In this document: positions 47,401 to 59,900 of the stretch, piece after piece
How the letters are laid out: each line of letters begins with the position of its first letter
How positions within the stretch are numbered: position 1 is the stretch's first letter
NCBI GenBank assembly: GCA_027563935.2
Contig: CM050454.1
Coordinates: 76,900,596 to 76,964,595, forward strand
Reading direction: 5' to 3'
Source: Costus lasius
Taxonomy: Eukaryota; Streptophyta; Magnoliopsida; Zingiberales; Costaceae
DNA length: 64,000 nt
The notes under the pieces: model-generated
The model's input: the letters and a program-made list of their open reading frames with translations, nothing else
Databases searched by the model: none
Told to the model about the DNA's origin: nothing
Program-made: the position numbers and the translations under genes

Positions 47401-48323
47401 GGTTAAGAAAATGTTTCCAGATGAAAGATTTAGGAGAAGCAGCCTATGTATTAGGTGTGAAGATCTACAGGGATAGATCTAAGAGGCTTCTCGGGCTGTG
47501 CCAGAGTACTTACATCGATAAAGTCCTGGAGAGATTCCATTTAGAGAATTCTAAAAGAGGATATCTTCCAGTCAGACATGGTCTGAATCTTTCAAAGAGT
47601 CAGTGTCCACAAACACAGACTGAGAAAGATGAAATGGACAATACGCCTTATGCTTCGGCTATTGGGTCCATTATGTATGCGATGTTGTGTACTCGCCCAG
47701 ACGTCGCTTACGGGTTAAGCGTGACCAGTCGATTCCAAAGTAATCCAGGTCAGGCACACTGGATTGCAGTCAAGAACATTTTAAAATATCTGCGGAGGAC
47801 CAAAGATATGTTCTTGGTGTATGGAGGTCAGGAAGAACTCAGTATTGAAGGATATACTGACGCTTCGTTCCAATCTGACCAGGATGATTTCCGATCGCAA
47901 TCAGGCTATGTTTTTAGCTTGAATGGTGGAGCAGTGGTATGGAAAAGTTTCAAACAGTCTATCGTTGCTGATTCCACAACAGAAGCCGAGTATGTTGCAG
48001 CCTCAGAAGCATCTAAGGAGGCAGTATGGATTCGTAAGTTCATTCAGGAACTTGGTGTTGTTCCTTCGAGTGCAGATCCTTTGGTTATCTTCTGTGATAA
48101 CACTGGAGCAATTGCACAAGCAAAGGAACCACGGTCGCACCAGAAGTCCAAGCACATACAGAGACGGTTTCACTTGATCCGGGAGATCATTGATCGTGGT
48201 GAGATCAAAATCTGCAAGGTTCATACAGATGACAATCTGGCTGACCCGCTTACCAAGCCTCTGGCGCAGCAGAAGCATGAGAAGCACTATAATAACATGG
48301 GTTTGAGATTTCTCAACCATTAG
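44439..48323 (+). pseudogene. E gag-pol with two Trp-to-stop changes
   Basis: Apart from two TAG codons the frame is continuous and almost collinear with H. The first TAG (45183-45185) replaces the tryptophan inside the Gag zinc knuckle (H position 249). The second (47229-47231) replaces a tryptophan in RT shortly after the YGLKQAS motif (H position 930). Protease, integrase triad, YVDD and RNase H motifs are present. Both changes are G-to-A in a CTG/CAG context, as expected from deamination of methylated cytosine on the other strand. The first TAG is shared with element F. Confidence 0.94.
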
Positions 48324-48332
48324 ATTAAGTGC

Positions 48333-48343
48333 AAGTGGGAGAT
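48333..48343 (+). other. E polypurine tract
   Basis: AAGTGGGAGAT lies directly before the 3' LTR. This is the expected primer for plus-strand DNA synthesis. Confidence 0.85.
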
Positions 48344-50029
48344 TGTTGGGGTATGCCCTTAAGGCTAATGTTTGAGGCCTTGGGATTCTTACAGTATCAT
48401 GTATAAACTCTTATGTTTATAAAGGCAATGGTTGTTATTCAGGTTGTTACATCATCTGCTGTCATATGTATACTTCTGAATAATGTCTCAATGCTGTTCA
48501 GCTTGGCTGACATGCAGTAATGTCCTTAGTCGAGATATCTTGGTGAACATGAGACAGCCTTGATATAATTGAGACTAATATGTGTTCTAATCTTATAGGA
48601 TGCTTCGAGCATGGAATAAGATGTAGACTCATGGGTACATTGGATGTACTGGACAGACCCTACTAGGATATTCAATTGCTTATCACAATGTGAATAATCC
48701 TTGTTTGCAACAAGTGGCACATGTCCTCTGACTTGAGATCACTTGTGTTTCTAAATGATGATTGTCATTATTTTGAGGTAGTTCAATATCATTTGAAACA
48801 TAATGGTTATAGACTATCTTGGATAATGATCATGAGTCATGTTAGGGCATTAGTGATAGATATAGGATTGCCGTCTCCTTGATTGGAGTGTGATGTTCTA
48901 CTGGGGCCCCCCCTGGATGAGATGATTGAGAAAGTGTATGGCCATACCCAGGTGACTATGTTCATCTGATCTAATCATGCTCATCATATTGGAGCTACAG
49001 GCTTGACACGCTTGTCCAATAAGAACATCTAGTGGCAAAGGAAACATGTATGCCTAGTGAAGTGGATTCACACTTGTGCTGTGGTTTGGGTGTAGTCTTG
49101 GAAGACTCTTTCCTTTATATCGGGAGACAATGATGTGTTGCTAGATACCCCTCACTGATCGTGATAACGTAAGTTATCGTTACCGACATTTAAAGGAAAC
49201 CCTTAGGGTCGCACAATTTGATGATATGGCTTACTTAAGTCAGATCGTGTGGACTGAATTGTTTTGATTCAGTTTAAAAGGAGTTTAAACTCTGATTGTA
49301 AGTGAGATCTGGTCTGATCATGTTTGATTGATTAGGGCTTGAGATCGGTAAGCTTCGATCGAGAGTATTGATGCTGGATCGGTGAGATCAAGAGCATCGA
49401 GAGATGTACGGTTAGATCTTGAACCTTCATGGTTCATATGAGATTTAGACCATGGCTTGGCTTGGTTCAATTTGGTCTTTGAACCAATTGCAATTGGACC
49501 GAACACAATTGAACCGGTTCACATATGTGAACGCATGGTTCAATTGAATTGGCGTTTTGGATTGGTTCACATGACATAAGCGCATGGCTTCATGACTTTC
49601 CAATTTTGGAAGTCTTGTAACGCCTAACGCCTAAACGCAAATTGCCTAAACGCCTCTTGTCTTGGAAGCTCTCTCGTGCGTGGTGTATCGTCGAGACGAA
49701 GAGGAGAGCTTTCGGAAAAGAGAGGATCATCTCATCTCCTCCATACAAAAGGATAACTTGGCATTTTTGCTAGCACAAGAATTGCGCAAGGAGGAAGCCA
49801 TCATCACCTTTGTGTGCGTCTTCTTTGGAGGAGAGCCAATTCGCCCTCTTGCTTCCAAATCGCCATCCACTCATGGCCATGGTGAGATCTTCTCTTGATC
49901 TATGAAATGAATCAAAGTTGATTATATAGACATACTACATGCGATCCTATGGAAACCCTAATTCCGCCCATGCAAGTTTTGAAATTGCGCATGCTTAGGG
50001 TTTCACCCCCTTACTTTAGGGACCTTTCA
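48344..50029 (+). repeat. E 3' LTR
   Basis: It has the same length as the 5' LTR with about four substitutions (for example at about 48683, 49651, 49690 and 49861). It is followed by the target duplication AGTAT (50030-50034), and the protease of C then continues. Confidence 0.95.
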
Positions 50030-50034
50030 AGTAT

Positions 50035-50707
50035 AAGCCTAATGTCATTATCTATTTGCAGGAAATTGGACATTGGTGAGTTTAAACCAACTTCAATATC
50101 TTTGCAACTCGTTGATTCATATGTAAAGTATCCAGTTGGTATTTTAGAAAATGTTTCAATCCAAGTAGGTAAGTATTTTATTCCAGCAGATTTTGTGGTT
50201 CTTGAAATGGAAGAAAGTTCAAAAAATCCAATCATCCTTGGTAGACCTTTTTTAGACACAGCAGGAGCAGTCATAGATGTTAGGAAAGGAAAACTCACAT
50301 TTGATATTTGTGAAAATATAATTGAGTTTGATTTAACAGATTCATTGAAAAAAGCATCATATTCAGGATCATGTTGTAGTATTGATGTAATAGATGATGT
50401 TGTTAGTGATATGCATAACTTATTTGATGAGCCCTCTAATGTTGAGATTGACACTTTTTCTGAGTATGTGAATAAAGGATTTCAGGAGAATGCTGATTCA
50501 AAAACTAAAAAGAGAAAGAAGAAGGGATAGAGAAGAAGAGAAAGATTGAAACTGCTAAAGAAAGGAAAAAGGTTCTTGGTTAAAGTTGGACACTATTTCT
50601 TGAATGAGCCTTATGTACCTTGAAGTGAAGAACAAAACAAAGAGAAGACAGAATGGAAACCGAAGGCACCACCACGATCAAATCCGAGTGCAGAACGGTC
50701 AAGCTAA
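50035..50707 (+). pseudogene. C protease end and short pol tail
   Basis: This continues the protease after DLGAS, with the ILGRPFLDTAG motif near 50240. It is open to 50530, then has two stops in a Lys/Arg-rich segment, and ends with RSNPSAERSS and TAA at 50705-50707. The layout (protease, basic segment, YF..EPYV, RSN tail) matches B. RT, RNase H and integrase are absent at the same place. Confidence 0.88.
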
Positions 50708-51693
50708 TGACCTTTAAATTAGCGCTTCTTGGGAGGCAACCCAAGCACTCTTTCTTTAGTTTATTCTCTTTTAGTTTACTTTAATTTTATTTTTGCTTTT
50801 AGAACTAATTTTTCTTCTCTTTTTGTAGGTAAAATTTAGTTTTGGTGTAAATTACGGCACTACTGTAATGTAAATTATGGGCCGTATTTTCAGTCCATTT
50901 TCGAATAGTAGGTTTTCATGCCATTACGGCACTGCCGTAAGTATTTTTACATCCCGTATGTTTACGCCAAAATTAACCCAAGAGTTTATTTGATTTTACG
51001 GCACTACCGTAAGCTTTTTGACGGGCCGTATTTTCGTGAAATTCTTGACCCGAGAGTTTACGTGATTTGTCCTGTATTACGGTAGTACTGTAAATACTTT
51101 TACGAGCTATATTTTTTTTGTAATTTATTTTTATTACTTAAAAAAAATATCATTTTTATGGTATAACTGTAACCATTTTCACAGTACCGTATTTACGGTC
51201 GATTTTCAACTCAAGAGTTTGAAACATTTTACGGTACTGCTGTATAGACATGACGACTCGTGTTTTATTAATCCACCACATTACGACACCGCCGTAATAG
51301 AAATTACGGCCGTAATCCTGTCGGCCCACACGATTTACTCTACCGTTTTTAGGGTTTCTGTACTGTGTTTTAGGGTTTTCCTCCACTCTCTTGCGCTGAC
51401 CTCGAGCTTCCGACCTTTAGAGCTTGCCAGCAACCCTTCCCATCCAGCTCTAGCCGCTGATATGGTATTTTCTTACCCGATTTTACCATTTTGGCAAGTT
51501 TTACAAGATTTCCACCCCTTTCCTTGTTTCTTTCCTTTTCTTGGTCGATTTCCAAAATTTTTGTTCTCATTTACTCCTTAGATGACAAGCGACTCTTCCT
51601 AGTTTGTTTCTGAAAAATTTTGACTGATTTTGGAGTGATTTTGAGCTTCAAACGAGATAAATCAGCTGTATTCTTCAAGTTAGTATTTCGCCC
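50708..51693 (+). other. C spacer, first part, with palindrome array
   Basis: Non-coding. TTACGG/CCGTAA palindromes run from about 50850 to 51320. The rest resembles the B spacer before the env-like ORF. It is interrupted at 51693 by a solo LTR; the target duplication CGCCC is 51689-51693. Confidence 0.75.
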
Positions 51694-53742
51694 TGATGAC
51701 ACCAAAATATATAGTATATTTTGTATCATTTTATATATCTTTTCATGCTAAATTGAAGATCTTTTGCTTATTTTTATGCTAAATTTATCAAATATTGCAA
51801 AATCTACTTCTATTTTGGTTTTTCATGATTTTCAGGTAAAAAGGCACTATTTTAAGGCATTTTCAAGCAATATCAAAGACATAGAAGAGTTACCATCATC
51901 AAGAAGAGATCCCCTGACAATTTTCACACAAATCGGAGCAACTGACTAAAATACGGTAGAGCCGTATTCTATATTACGGTACCGTATTTTCGTACGTTAC
52001 CGTAATATCAGAGCACTGCCGTAATTTTGTGGATTTTCTGAATAGAAGATTTTGTGTAAAATACGGCACTACCATAAAACTTAACACTGCCATATTTTTG
52101 AGCACATTCAGAACAGAGTTAATTGCTGAAATTATAGCACGGCCGTAAACCATTTTACTGGCCGTATTTGCTAGAGATTTTAGACCAAAGAATTCGACTA
52201 AAATTATGGCACAACCGTAATATGTTTTACAAGCTATAATTTTGACTCAGGGTTCACAGAACTAAACTACGGCACTGCCGTAAAATAAAACACGGCCGTA
52301 TTTTCTACCTGGACGCGTGACATTGTCGGGCCCAATTCTTACGCAGACCATATCTTTTGATCCAGAAGTCAAAATTAAGATCCGAAAGATGCTACAGACT
52401 CGTATTAAAGAGGAGAAGACACACAAAGTGAAAGCCCGAATTTGTATTGAGAATTGAGGGAGAAATCAACAGAGACGCGTTTAGGGTTCGTCCTCACGCC
52501 GAGAAGCGTGGAGGCGACCTCAGGCCGTGATTTTTACACAGAAGCTTCACTTGGAGGAGAGGACGACACCCTAGAAGGTTCAAAGCAAAAGGAGTTTGAT
52601 TGCAGGAGGAATCAACGAAAGAAGGGCTCGGGCACTGTTCATAGTGAGTTTCCTTTGCAAAATATTTGGGACATGGTGGTGTATTTTCTTAAACCCTCAT
52701 CTTCATTGATTTCTGACACTTTGATACTATGGCTTGTTGTATTTCTTCTTCTATGCAAGCTTAAACATATTTGGGACATGGGTTGTAATCTCCTTTGATT
52801 TCTCAATGATTAGATAACTTTTTATCTTCGTCAGAATAGTTTTATGATGATAAATTTACTTATGTGAATAATTGCACTTTGATTCTCCATAGATTGATGT
52901 TATTATTCATGTTTTAGAGTTCTCGCAATAAGGACCGAAAGGTGACTTGCTTGAGAACTTGGAACCCTAAAATTGCATGTTAGGAACTTTCCGTAAGAAA
53001 TTAGGTTAATTCTTAATTATTTGATTTTAGTGATCTTATTGCCATGATGATAATTTGAATCTAGGGTTGAGTTATTGTGTTAGACTTGATTTGATCTTGC
53101 ACGAAAGTAAGGATCGAGTCATTGGAAAACCATAAGTAGAACCTGTGTTGAGACTCAGATGCACGAAAGTGATCCTCGAGATTCCACTTGAGATAATCAA
53201 CTTATAATTCAGATGCACGAAAGTGATCCTTGAATTCTTTGTTGATGGTTTACTTATTTTCAGCATTGGGATAGATCTTGCGCGAAAGCGAGGATTAGTC
53301 CCTACATGATTGTCTGCACGAAAGTGAGACAATACCTTTATCAAGTAAATTATGTCCTTATCGTGATGAAATTAGACTGACGACCTTTTATTTAAATCTA
53401 GTCATTAGAATTAAGGAGGATGAAACCCTAGTCCCAATGTTTCTCTCTGATTATTTGATTTTGTATGTTTTCCATCATTGCTTTGCTATTATTCGGTTGC
53501 TTAGCTTGTAAGAATACAACTATTTGGTACTTAACACGTAGGTCTCTGTGGGTTCGATATCTATTTTATTACTTCGAGTATCCGTGCACTTGCGGACACT
53601 ACAAGTTTAGGGACAACAAGTTTTTCGAGCCGTGTGAGGGAGTGACAAAAGTCCCTATACGCCAACATTTAGGTTTTGGCCGCGACACCTGAAATAAGTC
53701 TACCTACTTGTATTCATAAGTGTGTCCTTTCGGATCACAACA
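51694..53742 (+). repeat. Athila-type solo LTR with target duplication CGCCC
   Basis: It starts TGATGACACC and ends CACAACA at 53742, flanked by CGCCC at 51689-51693 and 53743-53747. No internal region follows; the spacer of C resumes. At 2049 bp it is longer than the other LTRs. About 140 bases lie beyond the point (about 53603) where the others end. A palindrome array lies at about 51950-52310 and hairpins at 53093-53333. A solo LTR is the product of recombination between the two LTRs of an inserted element. Confidence 0.82.
53093..53333 (+). other. Five tetraloop hairpins in the solo LTR
   Basis: Hairpins lie at 53093-53115 (GATCTT/AGGATC), 53158-53174 (GAT/ATC), 53212-53228 (GAT/ATC, with outer arms AATTCA/TGAATT), 53274-53296 (GATCTT/AGGATT, upper stem CGC/GCG) and 53309-53333 (ATTGTCT/AGACAAT, upper stem CAC/GTG). 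All have loop GAAA and one unpaired G before the upper stem. Confidence 0.65.
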
Positions 53743-53747
53743 CGCCC

Positions 53748-53934
53748 CCATCTTTTCTAGTTAAAATTTTGGGTTTAAGCTTGGATTTCACTTATTCTTG
53801 TTCTTATGATGCTTGTTGAGTGAAGATGTTCATTTCTAAAGAGGTTGAAAGTATGATTTCTATTAGAACTCGACATTTTTTTTGCTATATGCTATAATTT
53901 TAGTTGCAGCCCTAGTTCAACACTTGTATTCAGA
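53748..53934 (+). other. C spacer, second part
   Basis: Short AT-rich non-coding DNA leading to the env-like ORF. The last part (TTTTGCTATAT, then TTAGTTGCAG) matches the sequence before the B env-like ORF, which supports assigning it to C and not to the solo LTR. Confidence 0.7.
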
Positions 53935-55191
53935 ATGGCACCCAAAGCCAAAATTGTGGTTTCAAAAAGAAGAGGCAAGGGACCAGCTGAGTCTTCAACA
54001 CCACCGAATCCTTATGGCATCATTTTTAGGGATGAAATCCAAGAGGCTAGATACAACCAATTGGTGGCTAGGAGAGCTGTGAATACCAAGTATGCGGATC
54101 GACGCACGTTGGAGGCACTAGGCCTTTATGATGATGTCTTCTGGATGTTCAACCGAATAAGGGCAAAACAATTTTTCCAAATGACACCGTCCACGTACCT
54201 TCCCTTGGTTTTGGAGTTTTTGAGTAGTCTGGATATGGGACTTGATGAGTTCACTAACTGACATGCTGATGGAGAAATTACTTTTAGATTAGCCAACATT
54301 GAAAGGAAACTTACTTTGAGAGACATCTGGACTATCTTTCACTTATCATCAGGAGGATACACCCAAGTACCAGTGGGTTTCATAGAAAATATTTTCTGAA
54401 CCCAAATCACTAGTGAAAATCACTTTTCTATAGTCTCAGCTTGTGCTTCGAAGATTTCAAATCCTTGTATCAAATATGTACATAGAGTTTTGGCCCACAC
54501 AGTTTTTGGGAAAGGGGATAGTGATGGCATAGTCCATCAATCTGAGTTATATTTCTTATGGGGGATGTTACATGGATATCTAGTTGATGTAGCTTTCTTT
54601 CTTATCAAGCACATGGATAAGGTTGCCCGAGCTAAGAAAGGGGCAATTGTGATAGGGGGGTTGATCACTCCTATAGCCCTTCATTTGAATATAGAGCCCT
54701 ATGGAGTTGAAGTGGTTAAAGGGAATGCAAGATTTGATATTGAGTCTTGCATAGTTATTAGGATGATTGTTAGAGAGGGGGATACATTTTGTTTGGTTCT
54801 AGGACCTGGAGCACCTACTCTACCCCTACCCCATGTTGAGAAGACTATAGTTAAGAATCGAGAAAATTGGAAGCTTTCACCGAGCGATGAAGAGGCCGCC
54901 TTCGCACCACCTCTGGACTCTGTGCCACCACCACCCACCTGGGGTGGAAGAGATGGCCCATTTGAGATGGGGTACAGATTCACCTCCCCACCATGCTATA
55001 GATTCTTCCTATCATGCTAGAGGCTCTTCTCACAGACTTAGTGGAGGATGGCCCAGTGCCCATGACCCAGGGTTTTAGGCTCTCTCTACTCAGATGTACC
55101 GTCAGGAGTGGCGCATGGAAAAGATGCTTGACTCCCTGGGGAGGATGACTGGCTCCATGCATCATCTACACCACGATGTTGAAGAGCTGGG
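53935..55191 (+). pseudogene. C env-like ORF (Athila ORF-1 family), first part
   Basis: The ORF starts MAPKAKIVVSKRRGKG, very basic, then the conserved block with ARYNQLVARR and KYADRRTLEALGL. Two stops (TGA at about 54259 and 54398) stand where tryptophan is expected; B has Trp at the second site. The frame is open again at 54490-55020, then shifts near 54970-55020, and a stop lies at 55077. The Pro-rich stretch and Met-rich helix follow. F interrupts it at 55191. As in B, no clear signal peptide or membrane segment is visible. Confidence 0.82.
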
Positions 55192-56897
55192 TGAAGAGTC
55201 CCCTTCAAGGGGGAGCGCAAGGGGGTGAAACCCTAAGTGTGGCGCATATAACATTTTCGCATGGGATGCTAGGGTTTCAACAAAATCGCATGTAATATAT
55301 TCTTATGATCAACTTCAAATGATTGAATGGATCAAGAGGAAGTTCATACCAACGCCATTAGATTGGATGGTGCCTTGGAAGTAAGATTGCGAAAGGGCTT
55401 TCCTCCAAAGGTGGCGCACACAAGAAGATGATGGCTACTCCTTGTGTTCCTTGTGCTAGCAAGGCTTCAAGGCTCTTGTCGTATGAAGGAGATGGAAATA
55501 CACTTTCGGCTAGGGCGATGAAGCTCTCCTTCTTGTCGTCGAGACCAACCTCTACACGAATGGATAGACGACCAAGCAAGAAGACAACATGCGTTGAGGC
55601 GTTTTCTTAGATGAGGCGTTACATGATTTCCCAATATGGAAAGTCATGAAGCTATCGCCCACTCAAAGCAAACCGCCCTAAAACGCTTTCACCTTGAACC
55701 AACCGTTCGCACATATGTGAACCGGTTCAATGGAATTCGGTCTAATGCTTTTGGTTCAAAGACCAAACCGAAAACAACCCAAGCCATGGTCTAGATCTCT
55801 CTCTGAACCAAATGGTTCAAGATCTAACCGTTGATCTCTTGATGCTTCTGATCTCACTGATCTAGCATCACTTCTCTCGATCGAAGCTTACCAATCTCAA
55901 TCCCTAATCAATCAAACATGATCAGATCAGATCTCACTTACAATCAGAGTTTAAACTCCTTTAAAACTGAACCAAAACAATTCAGTCCACATGATCTGAC
56001 TTACGTAAGCCATATCACCAAATTGTGCGACCCTAAGGGTTTCCTTTAAATGTCGGTAACGATAACTTACGTTATCACGATCAGTGAGGGGTATCTAGCA
56101 ACACATCATTGTCTCCCGATATAAAGGAAAAAGTCTTCCAAGACTACACCCAAACCACAGCACAAGTGTGAATCCACTTCACTAGGCATACATGTTTCCT
56201 TTGCCACTGGATGTTCTTATTGGACAAGTGTGTCAAGCTTGTTACTCCAATATGATGAGCATGATTAGATCAGATGAACATAGTCACCTGGGTATGGCCA
56301 TACACTTTCTCAATCATCTCATCTAGGGGGCCCCTATAGAACATCACACTCCTTCAACAAGGAGACGGCAATCCTATATCTATCACTAGTGCCCTAACCT
56401 GAATCATAATCATTATCCAAGATAGTCTATAACCATTATATTTCAAATGATATTGAACTACCTCAAAACAATGACAATCATCATTTAGAAACACAAGTTA
56501 TCTCAAGTCAAAGGACATGTGCCACTTGTTGCAAACAAGGATTATTCACATTGTGACAAGCAATTGAATATCCTAGTAGGGTCTGTCCAGTACATCCAAT
56601 GTACCCATGAGTCTACATCTTATTCCATGCTTGAAGCATCCTATAAGATTAGAACACATATTAGTCTCAATCATATCAAGGCTGTCTCATGTTCACCAAG
56701 ATATCTCGACTAAGGACATTACAGCATGTCAGCCTAGCTGAACAGCATTGAGACATTATTCAGAAGCACACTTATTGCAGCAGACAATGTAACATACTGA
56801 ATAACAACCATTGCCTTTATAAACATAAGAGTTTATATACATGATACTGATAGAATCCCAAGGCCTCAAACATTAGCCTTAAGGGCATACCCCAACA
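55192..56897 (-). repeat. F 3' LTR
   Basis: On the + strand it starts TGAAGAGTCCCC and ends CCCCAACA. It is preceded by the target duplication CTGGG. The polypurine tract lies at 56898-56908. Confidence 0.94.
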
Positions 56898-56917
56898 ATC
56901 TCCCACTTGCACTTAAT

Positions 56918-59900
56918 ATAATGGTTGAGAAATCTCAAACCCATATTATTACAGTGCTTCTCATGCTTCTGCTGCGCCAGAGGCTTGGTAAGCGGGTCAG
57001 CCAGATTGTCATCTGTATGAACCTTGCAGATTTTGATCTCGCCACGATCAATGATCTCCCGGATCAAGTGAAACCGTCTCTGTATGTGCTTGGACTTCTG
57101 GTGCGACCGTGGTTCCTTTGCTTGTGCTATAGCTCCAGTGTTATCACAGAAGATAACCAAAGGATCTGCACTCGAAGGAACAACACCAAGTTCTCTCACG
57201 AACTTACGAATCCACACTGCCTCCTTGGATGCTTCCGAGGCTGCAACATACTCGGCTTCTGTTGTGGAATCAGCAACAGTTGACTGTTTGAAACTCTTCC
57301 ACACCACCGCTCCTCCATTCAAGCTAAAAACATAGCCTGATTGCGATCGGAAATCATCCTGGTCAGACTGGAATGAAGCGTCAGTATATCCTTCAATACT
57401 GAGTTCTTCCTGACCACCATACACCAAGAACATATCTTTGGTCCTCCGCAGATATTTTAAAATGTTCTTGACTGCAATCCAGTGCGCCATACCTAGATTA
57501 CTTTGGAACCGACTGGTCACGCTTAACCCGTAAGCGACGTCTGGGCGAGTACACAACATCGCATACATAATGGACCCAATAGCCGAAGCATAAGGCGTAT
57601 TGTCCATTTCATCTTTCTCAGTCTGTGTTTGTGGACACTGACTCTTTGAAAGATTCAGACCATGTCTGACTGGAAGATGTCCTCTTTTAGAATTCTCTAA
57701 ATGAAATCTCTCCAGGACTTTATCGATGTAAGTACTCTGGCACAGCCCGAGAAGCCTCTTAGATCTATCCCTGTAGATCTTCACACCTAATACATAGGCT
57801 GCTTCTCCTAGATCTTTCATCTGAAAACATTTTCCTAACCATGCCTTAACAGCATGCAGTTCAGGAATATCGTTTCCAATGATTAAGATATCATCGACGT
57901 AGAGGACTAGGAAAGTAATCACGCACCCACTAAACCTCTTATATACACACGGGTCATCTTCGTTCTTGATGAAACCAAACTCAGAGATTGATTCATCAAA
58001 ACGAATATTCCAGCTTCTAGATGCTTGTTTAAGTCCATAAATGGACTTCTTTAACTTGCATATTTTATGACGATCTGATGGATTAGTGAAACCTTCAGGT
58101 TGTGTCATATACACATCCTCATCCAGTTTTCCATTAAGGAAAGCGGTCTTCACATCCATCTGCCAGATCTCATAATCGTAATATGCTGCTATCGCGAAAA
58201 GAATCCGAATAGACTTGAACATGGCTACAGGAGAGAAAGTTTCATCATAATCTATCCCGTAGATTTGTTTGAAACCTTTCGCAACTAGCCTGCCTTTATA
58301 GGTAACCACGTTACCATCCATGTCAATCTTCTTCTTGAAGATCCATTTGCAGCCTATAGGGATTACTCCCGGAGGCGGATCAACCAAATCCCAGACTTGG
58401 TTATCTGACATGGAGTCCATCTCGGCTCGCATAGCTTCAAGCCATCTCGCTGACTCCGGTCCACTGACCGCATCCGCATAAGTGAGGGGTTCATCATTAT
58501 CAATGATGTAGACTCCGTCATAGCGCTCAGGCTGTCGACGGATCCTTCCCGATCTTCGCGGTTCCCGTGATATCTGAGCCTCAGGTTATTCAGTAACCTG
58601 ATCCACCGGCTCAGGCTCATCCAACTGTGCTTGACTACTTTGTCCTTCCTCTGGATTCTCATCCAGCTTTATTTCTCTCCCACTGGCCTCTTGCAGAAGA
58701 AACTCCTTCTCAAGAAAAATGGCCGTCCGAGCAACAAATACTTTGTTCTCTTTGGGATCGTAGAAATAATAACCCTTAGTTTCCTTAGGGTAACCGACAA
58801 AGATACATTTCTCAGATCTGCTCTCTAGTTTCCCAGAGGCGAGCTTTTTGACATAAGCCTCGCAACCCCAGATCTTAATAAATGTCAAGCTAGGCTGTTT
58901 CCCATACCATAACTCATATGGAGTCTTTGAAACGGCCTTGGATGGCACTCGGTTTAGTACCTTTGCAGCTGTTTCCAGTGCAAATCCCCAAAAGGAATAT
59001 GGAAGAGTAGCCTGACTCATCATAGAACGAACCATATCAAGTAACGTTCTATTTCTCCTCTCGGACACACCATTCCATTGCGGTGTTCCTGGCGGAGTGA
59101 GCTGTGAGATAATCCCACACTCCATTAGATAGTCAGTAAACGCATGACTCAAGTATTCTCCACCTCGATCAGAACGAAGTGCCTTGATATTTCGGCCTAG
59201 CTGATTTTGTACTTCATTTTTGAACTCTTTGAACTTGTCAAAAGATTCACACTTATGTCTCATAAGATAGACATAACCATACCTACTGAAATCATCAGTA
59301 AAGGTAATGAAGTACGAATAGCCACCTCTGGCATGTTTACTAAACGGCCCACACACATCAGTGTGTATAAGGTCAAGTAAACCTGAAGCCCTTTGACCTT
59401 TATTAGGAAAGGGAGACTTCGTCATTTTACCCATTAAACAAGCTTTGCATGTATCAATCTCCTCATAGGAGAATGATCCCAGCAGTCCATGATCATGCAA
59501 CCGCTTAATGCGTTTCTTGTTAATATGGCCTAAACGACTATGCCATAGCAAGGTGCTATCATCAGCATACTTGGCTTTCTTATTATCAATGTTTTGTATA
59601 GAACATTCCATGTCCAACATGAATAACCCATTGTTAATTGAACCAGTAGCATAAACAATATTATCATAAGAAATTACACACTTTGAAATATTGCATTCAA
59701 AGGAAAATCCTTTCCTGACAAGAGCTGGAATAGAGATAATATTTTTAGTAATACTTGGAACAAAATAACAATTATCCAGTTCTAGTACAAATCCAGATGG
59801 TAATGAGATGTAATAAGTTCCTACAGCAACAGCAGCAACCCGTGCCCCGTTTCCAACTCGTAGGTCCACCTCATGCTGTCCCACCTGTCTTCTTCTCTTG

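Larger units (their letters stand above)
40881..50029 (+). mobile_element. Element E: full-length copia element with two premature stops
   Basis: It is 9149 bp with LTRs of 1686 bp each, flanked by AGTAT at 40876-40880 and 50030-50034. I counted four differences between the LTRs. It has a canonical primer site, leader, gag-pol and polypurine tract. It inserted in the protease active-site codons of C. Confidence 0.95.

Noticed and set aside
53604..53642. LTR end at 53603 or 53618 followed by a damaged tRNA-Asp primer site
   Set aside because: The exact CGCCC duplication around 51694-53742 is stronger evidence for the end, though the faint PBS likeness is noted in the findings.
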